Origin: JACCVG01 sp034664165
GTDB taxonomy: Bacteria > Actinomycetota > Thermoleophilia > Solirubrobacterales > Thermoleophilaceae
Length of the DNA stretch: 10,069 bases
Assembly (NCBI GenBank): GCA_034664165.1
Contig: JAXDIE010000052.1
Location: 1 to 10,069, forward strand
Direction: 5' to 3'
Shown: positions 6,826 through 10,069 of the stretch, piece by piece
Layout: every line of letters begins with the position of its first letter
Numbering within the stretch: position 1 is the stretch's first letter
Position numbers and translations under genes: made by a program
The notes under the pieces: model-generated
What the model was told of the DNA's origin: nothing
The model's input: only the letters and a program-made list of their open reading frames with translations
Database searches by the model: none

Positions 6826-6876
6826 GAAGTCGATTTCGCGCCGCAAACGCCCACGCGCGTGCGAAGGTTATGGGAG
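6826..6876. promoter_or_regulatory. Divergent control region with a 10-bp palindrome
   Basis: All control signals for the cupredoxin-like operon (minus) and the CzcD-type exporter (plus) must lie in this short gap. It contains a perfect palindrome, CACGCGCGTG (6852-6861), and a wider inverted pair TTCGC (6835-6839) and GCGAA (6861-6865). These could be an operator for a shared metal-responsive regulator. No convincing -10/-35 pair is seen, and GC-rich palindromes also arise by chance. Confidence 0.35.
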
Positions 6877-7797
6877 GTGACCCACGAGCATCATCACCAC
6901 CACGCCGTCACACCGGACGCGGACAAGCGCAAGATTGGAGTCGCGCTCGGCCTGATCCTGGCCTTCATGGCCTTCGAGGTCGTCGTCGCGATCATTGCCG
7001 ACTCCCTGGCGCTGCTCTCGGACGCCGCCCACATGCTCACCGACGCCGGGGCGCTGGCGCTGGCCCTGGTCGCGATCCGGCTGGCGGCACGCCCCGCCGG
7101 GGGCTCGATGACCTTCGGCTTCAAGCGCGCCGAGATCCTCAGCGCCCTGCTCAATGGAGCCACGCTTGCGGTGCTGGGCGCCGTGATCGTGATCGAAGCC
7201 GTCCAGCGGCTCATTGATCCGCCGGAGGTGAGGGGCGCCCTGGTGGTGGGCGTGGCCCTGGTCGGCATGGTGGTGAACATCGCGGCCGCCTGGATGCTGG
7301 CGCGGGCCGAGCGCCGCAGCCTGAACGTCGAGGGCAGCCTGCAGCACATCCTCACGGACCTCTACGCGTTCATCGCGACCGCCATATCGGGTGTGTTGAT
7401 CCTGACGCTGGGCTTTGACCGGGCCGATCCGATCGCGTCATTGATCGTGGCCGGCCTGATGTTCCGCGCGGCCTGGAGCCTGACTCGCGACTCGGGACGG
7501 GTCCTGCTCGAGGGAGCGCCAAGCGGCCTGGACCCCGACGAGATCGGCCGCGCCATGTGCGCCGTGCCCAGCGTGTCAGAGGTGCACGATCTCCACGTCT
7601 GGGAGGTCACGTCCGGGTTCCCGGCGCTCTCGGCCCACGTCCTCGTGGGCACGGACGACGACTGTCACACCGCGCGGCTGGCCATCGAGGCCGTGCTCGA
7701 GGACCGCTTCCATCTCCACCACACGACCCTCCAGATGGACCACCGGCCCAGCACGCTGTTATCGATCACGGGGCCGGCTGGGCAGGAGAGCCCGTGA
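6877..7797 (+). CDS. czcD: CzcD-type cation diffusion facilitator (Zn/Co-class metal exporter)
   Basis: This protein has 306 residues from the GTG at 6877. The N-terminus is a His-rich metal sensor/delivery tail (MTHEHHHHH), followed by six helices and a cytoplasmic C-terminal domain. The transport site is complete: SDAAHMLTD in helix 2 (H52, D56) and LQHILTD in helix 5 (H157, D161), the HxxxD/HxxxD set typical of Zn2+-selective members. The C-terminal dimer domain shows SEVHDLHVWEVTSGFPALSAHV and HHTTLQMDH. It exchanges cytoplasmic Zn2+ (or Co2+, Cd2+) for protons. An upstream in-frame GTG (6859) would add six residues but has no ribosome site, whereas 6877 has a GAAGG (6863-6867) 9 nt before it. 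The gene ends overlapping the convergent lipoprotein gene by 32 bp and is divergent from the cupredoxin-like operon. Confidence 0.93.
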   Translation: MTHEHHHHHAVTPDADKRKIGVALGLILAFMAFEVVVAIIADSLALLSDAAHMLTDAGALALALVAIRLAARPAGGSMTFGFKRAEILSALLNGATLAVLGAVIVIEAVQRLIDPPEVRGALVVGVALVGMVVNIAAAWMLARAERRSLNVEGSLQHILTDLYAFIATAISGVLILTLGFDRADPIASLIVAGLMFRAAWSLTRDSGRVLLEGAPSGLDPDEIGRAMCAVPSVSEVHDLHVWEVTSGFPALSAHVLVGTDDDCHTARLAIEAVLEDRFHLHHTTLQMDHRPSTLLSITGPAGQESP

Positions 7798-8155
7798 ACG
7801 CCGCCGCGCGGCCGTAGAGCTTGTAGAGCTTGAAGGCCGCCGCATAGGACGGCTTGCAGGCCCGCTCGAACAGCGCATAGGCGTCGTCGGGGGCGATGAC
7901 GGGGCCTGGCGCCGTACGCGCCGCGCTACCCTGACCGGACGATATCGGCCCCCCGTAGAAGCTCTCGAGAGCGCCGATGACCTGGTAGCGATCGCGCGCG
8001 TCAGTGTCGTTCCAGTCACGGCAGTCCGTGAGCGAGATCGACCCGCCAAGGCGAGCCGGAAGGTAGGCAGAGGTCCGCGACTGGGGCCCGGAGGCGCAGG
8101 AGCCGAGAACGAACGTCGCGCAGGCCAGCCCTGCGGCGACCAGCCGCCGGGTCAA
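7766..8155 (-). CDS. Small lipoprotein of unknown function, coupled to the beta-helix protein
   Basis: This 129-residue protein has a short signal peptide with a lipobox (L17-G-S-C20), so it should be lipid-anchored on the outer face of the membrane. The mature part has two cysteines, C45 in LTDCRDWND and C100 in LFERACKPSY, likely to pair in a disulfide. A Tyr/Lys-rich segment follows (AAFKLYKLYGRAAAF). The predicted structure is largely helical. I do not recognise the family. The start is TTG at 8155, overlapping the stop of the beta-helix gene (TTGA). No ATG or GTG lies near enough to keep the signal peptide. Its last 32 bp run antisense through the end of the CzcD-type gene. Translational coupling suggests that the lipoprotein and the beta-helix protein work together at the cell surface. 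Confidence 0.8.
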   Translation of the reverse strand: MTRRLVAAGLACATFVLGSCASGPQSRTSAYLPARLGGSISLTDCRDWNDTDARDRYQVIGALESFYGGPISSGQGSAARTAPGPVIAPDDAYALFERACKPSYAAAFKLYKLYGRAAAFTGSPAQPAP

Positions 8156-9966
8156 GAACCAGGCTTGTCAGGCGTGTCGAACCACGGGCAGGTGGTGTCG
8201 TCGTAGCCCGATCCGGAGAGCGCCGCGAAGCAGCCCAGGAGCTCGGCCTCGTTGAGCGCGTCCGTGAGGCCGACGCTCATGCCCGGGTTCTGCCCGTGGT
8301 CGCAGCCGGGCAGGGAAGCGGGCGAGGTCGTGACCTGGGACCCGCCGGGGCCCGAGTTGCCCCACCAGCAGTTACCGGTATTACCGGCGAAGCTGTCCCA
8401 CCAGAAGTCGACGCCGTTTGGCTTGGCCTTGCCACCGGGCGCCACGCCCATCTTGTTCCCGTAGAAGCTGTTTCTGTAGGACGTGGAGAGCGTGGTCGGG
8501 TCGCAACCCGTGACGGGCGTACCGATCGCCGGGCCGCACACGGTCGCGTCGGGAACCGCGAAGAGCATCGCCCCGCGTCGCCAGTTGTCGTAGAAGCGGT
8601 TGTTGCGCACGATGTTGTCGTTGCCACCCGCGATCCAAAGGCCCGTGCCGACCGGGAGCGGGACCGAAGGCGCCACATCGGAGCCCTTGACGTACGGGTT
8701 GAAGTTGTTGTCGTAGAAGTTGTTGTGCTCGACCAGATCCGAGTCCTGCGGGAAGCCCGGGTGTCCCGGCGCGGTGAAGACGTCGGTGGTGAAGCCCAGC
8801 GCGTTGTCGTAGAAGTTGTTGTGGTCCACGTGGGTCGCGTTGCCGTCGGTGCCGGAGTAGCCGCCGGCGTTGTGATGCGAGTCGCAGTGGTGCATGCGCT
8901 GGCTGTAGCGGAACGGGGTGCCGGGCTGACGCTGCGCGCCCGTATCCGAGCCGGCGCCCGGGTAGAGACCCGAGTCACCACTGCCGGCGGCCTCGCAGTT
9001 GCTCATGACCCCGTGGTCCTCGACGAATGTGAGCACGCCGTACTCGCCGTTGTAGAAGGCCTTGAAGCGGTCGATCAGGTAGCCATCGGTTTCAAGGATG
9101 TAGACGCCGTGCTCGGCCGCATGGCGGAAGGTCATGCCGCGCATCACGAATCCGTCGGCACGGTCCACCCGGATGCCTACGTCCTTGACCGGGTCGATCG
9201 GGCCATGGTTGCCGGACTTGACCCGGCCGGCGTCGACCACCACGTCATCGGCGCTCACGCCTGAGCCCTCGATCTGGAAGTTGCAGCGGATGCAGGGACC
9301 GGTGTTGGGGATCCCGAAGCGATCCTCGAGCGGCGGCGAGGGATCCGTTCCCGGCCCGGACGCGCGCCCCATGACCGCGATCAGGTTCTGATCGTTGGGG
9401 CAGTGCAGCTGGTAGTCGTAGGACAGCGCCTCGACCGAGCCCTTGTCGTTGAGGATCTGGTACTTGGCGCACGCGGGGTCGTGGGTCCTGGCCGCACGCG
9501 CGGTGGGCTCGGTGTAGAGCCCCGGCATGACGACGACGCGATCGTTGTTGCCGGAGGCCGTAACCGCCGGCTGGATCTCGTCGTACTTGCACATGCCGAT
9601 CAGCTTCTTGTTGACCCGCAGCAGCATCTTGGCCCTGGCGGCGCTCAGCGAGCGGTGGTCGTGCGGCCGGATGTCATAGCCGTGCTTGCGCGCGTCCTGA
9701 ACCGACTTGTTGAGCGTCTCGTACGAATCGTCGTTGCAGACCACCCGCGTCTGCCCCGGCTTGCCCTTGTCGAGGGCGGAGGCCAGCGAACGCGCCTTGG
9801 GCACCTTGCCGCCCGCCGCCGGCGTGATCGACTTGTCCGGGCTGGGGTCGGGGAAGTAGGACGCGCGCTCGATGTGCGCCGCCGCAAACGACGGCAGGGC
9901 CAAGCCCAAGCCGCACGCCAGAGCGATTCCCAGTGTCCCCCCCCGCGAAGTCATCGAGGTGATCAT
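8152..9966 (-). CDS. Exported right-handed parallel beta-helix protein (NosD/pectate-lyase-like fold)
   Basis: This 604-residue protein has a signal peptide ending PSFAAA (residue 30), so the mature chain should begin H31-I-E-R-A. An N-terminal region of about 100 residues (YFPDPSPDK, VVCNDDSYETL) precedes a long run of beta-helix turns: VVVMPGLY, GIRVDRADGFVMRGMTF, HAAEHGVYILETDGYLID and HNNFYDN-type turns. These asparagine-ladder turns are typical of PbH1 repeats found in NosD and polysaccharide lyases. There are many cysteines and histidines (PCIRCNFQ, MHHCDSHHN). No single catalytic motif is recognised, so a structural, carbohydrate-acting or NosD-like metal-related role is open. Only a pyrimidine-rich stretch precedes the ATG, so the start may be coupled to the upstream gene (28-bp gap). 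An alternative ATG is at 9954. The downstream lipoprotein overlaps by 4 bp. Confidence 0.88.
   Translation of the reverse strand: MITSMTSRGGTLGIALACGLGLALPSFAAAHIERASYFPDPSPDKSITPAAGGKVPKARSLASALDKGKPGQTRVVCNDDSYETLNKSVQDARKHGYDIRPHDHRSLSAARAKMLLRVNKKLIGMCKYDEIQPAVTASGNNDRVVVMPGLYTEPTARAARTHDPACAKYQILNDKGSVEALSYDYQLHCPNDQNLIAVMGRASGPGTDPSPPLEDRFGIPNTGPCIRCNFQIEGSGVSADDVVVDAGRVKSGNHGPIDPVKDVGIRVDRADGFVMRGMTFRHAAEHGVYILETDGYLIDRFKAFYNGEYGVLTFVEDHGVMSNCEAAGSGDSGLYPGAGSDTGAQRQPGTPFRYSQRMHHCDSHHNAGGYSGTDGNATHVDHNNFYDNALGFTTDVFTAPGHPGFPQDSDLVEHNNFYDNNFNPYVKGSDVAPSVPLPVGTGLWIAGGNDNIVRNNRFYDNWRRGAMLFAVPDATVCGPAIGTPVTGCDPTTLSTSYRNSFYGNKMGVAPGGKAKPNGVDFWWDSFAGNTGNCWWGNSGPGGSQVTTSPASLPGCDHGQNPGMSVGLTDALNEAELLGCFAALSGSGYDDTTCPWFDTPDKPGS
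8584..8823 (-). repeat. Short coding repeats for the HNNFYDN beta-helix turn
   Basis: An identical 21-bp stretch occurs at 8707-8727 and 8803-8823 (minus strand encodes HNNFYDN), and its first 13 bp on the plus strand recur at 8584-8596 (NNRFYDN). The copies are about 100 bp apart, so they mark repeated turns of the beta-helix and not a mobile or regulatory repeat. Near-identity at the DNA level suggests recent internal duplication or gene conversion. Confidence 0.7.
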
Positions 9967-9994
9967 AGGAGACAGGAGGGCGTCATGGATGCAC

Positions 9995-10069
9995 TCACCC
10001 GGCCGGCGCCGGCTCGATGTTGTCCGGGATGGCCAGCGACCCCAGCCCGTAGTCGATCTCGTAGGGCGG
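9995..10069 (-). CDS. C-terminal 24 codons of an unidentified gene (partial)
   Basis: The minus strand from the window edge reads PPYEIDYGLG, then SLAIPDNIEP, then APAG and TGA at 9997-9995. All 24 sense codons end in G or C, the same bias as neighbouring genes and a strong coding sign. It runs in the same direction as the beta-helix gene and ends 28 bp before it, so it is probably the upstream member of that operon. The tail is too short to name a family. Confidence 0.65.
   Translation of the reverse strand, partial: PPYEIDYGLGSLAIPDNIEPAPAG

Noticed and set aside
6813..6854. 14-residue N-terminal extension of the cupredoxin-like protein
   Set aside because: The extension contains the AGGAGG ribosome site itself, so the downstream ATG at 6812 must be the start.
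8296..9264. Plus-strand reading frame of 322 codons opposite the beta-helix gene
   Set aside because: Low-complexity Val/Ala/Arg/Glu composition, no ribosome site, and fully explained as a shadow of the repeated beta-helix coding sequence.
10002..10013. 12-bp palindrome GCCGGCGCCGGC near the right edge
   Set aside because: It lies within the last codons of the partial gene (encoding Pro/Ala repeats) and is a common product of GC-rich coding sequence, so a terminator or operator role cannot be supported.
9974..10069. Plus-strand AGGAGGG followed by an ATG at 9985, looking like a new gene running off the window
   Set aside because: The plus-strand codons show no G/C third-position bias, whereas the minus strand over the same bases is perfectly biased and ends in a stop just before the beta-helix gene. 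The motif is more likely chance.
1..10069. Search for CRISPR arrays, tRNA or rRNA genes, transposases, phage genes, toxin-antitoxin or other defence systems
   Set aside because: No regularly spaced repeats, cloverleaf-like sequence or recognisable mobile or defence protein was seen on either strand.

Overview
The window is GC-rich, gene-dense bacterial DNA with nearly all-G/C third codon positions, frequent GTG and TTG starts, and genes stitched together by 4-bp ATGA/GTGA/TTGA overlaps. Together with a DsbA-like/VKOR pair, a CopC-CopD fusion and a YcnI-like protein, this points to an actinomycete-type organism (Actinomycetota). A deep lineage such as Thermoleophilia/Solirubrobacterales is plausible but unproven. 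No rRNA, tRNA, insertion sequence, phage gene or CRISPR array is visible, and nothing in base composition looks recently acquired.

Layout: (1) 1-236, minus: the N-terminus of a dGTPase-like HD hydrolase (dgt), cut by the window edge. (2) 286-600, plus: a small two-helix membrane protein of unknown function. (3) 683-4893, plus: a five-gene operon, comprising a membrane-anchored DsbA-like thioredoxin protein, a VKOR-family quinone-linked oxidase, an unrecognised exported anchored protein rich in His/Trp, a CopC-CopD fusion with an extra C-terminal domain, and a YcnI-like copper-binding protein. The first four overlap each other by 4 bp. (4) 4910-4937: a perfect 11-bp hairpin that probably terminates both converging transcripts. 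(5) 6812-4945, minus: a membrane-anchored cupredoxin-like protein followed by a multi-helix membrane protein with a TTGA overlap. (6) 6877-7797, plus: a CzcD-type cation diffusion facilitator, divergent from (5). (7) 10069-7766, minus: the last 24 codons of an unidentified gene, a large exported right-handed beta-helix protein and a small lipoprotein. The lipoprotein gene converges on and overlaps the CzcD gene by 32 bp.

The window reads as an envelope metal-handling island, mostly copper, with a Zn/Co-type exporter. The DsbA/VKOR pair would form disulfides outside the membrane. CopC-CopD and YcnI would bind and move copper. The cupredoxin-like/membrane pair and the beta-helix/lipoprotein pair are probably further envelope or metal-associated functions with unknown mechanisms. 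The most striking shared feature is that five different exported proteins have a predicted signal-peptidase site of the form A-x-A followed directly by His. Their mature chains would therefore begin with the histidine needed for an N-terminal copper 'histidine brace'. This is established for the CopC family and for YcnI, and inferred for the other three.
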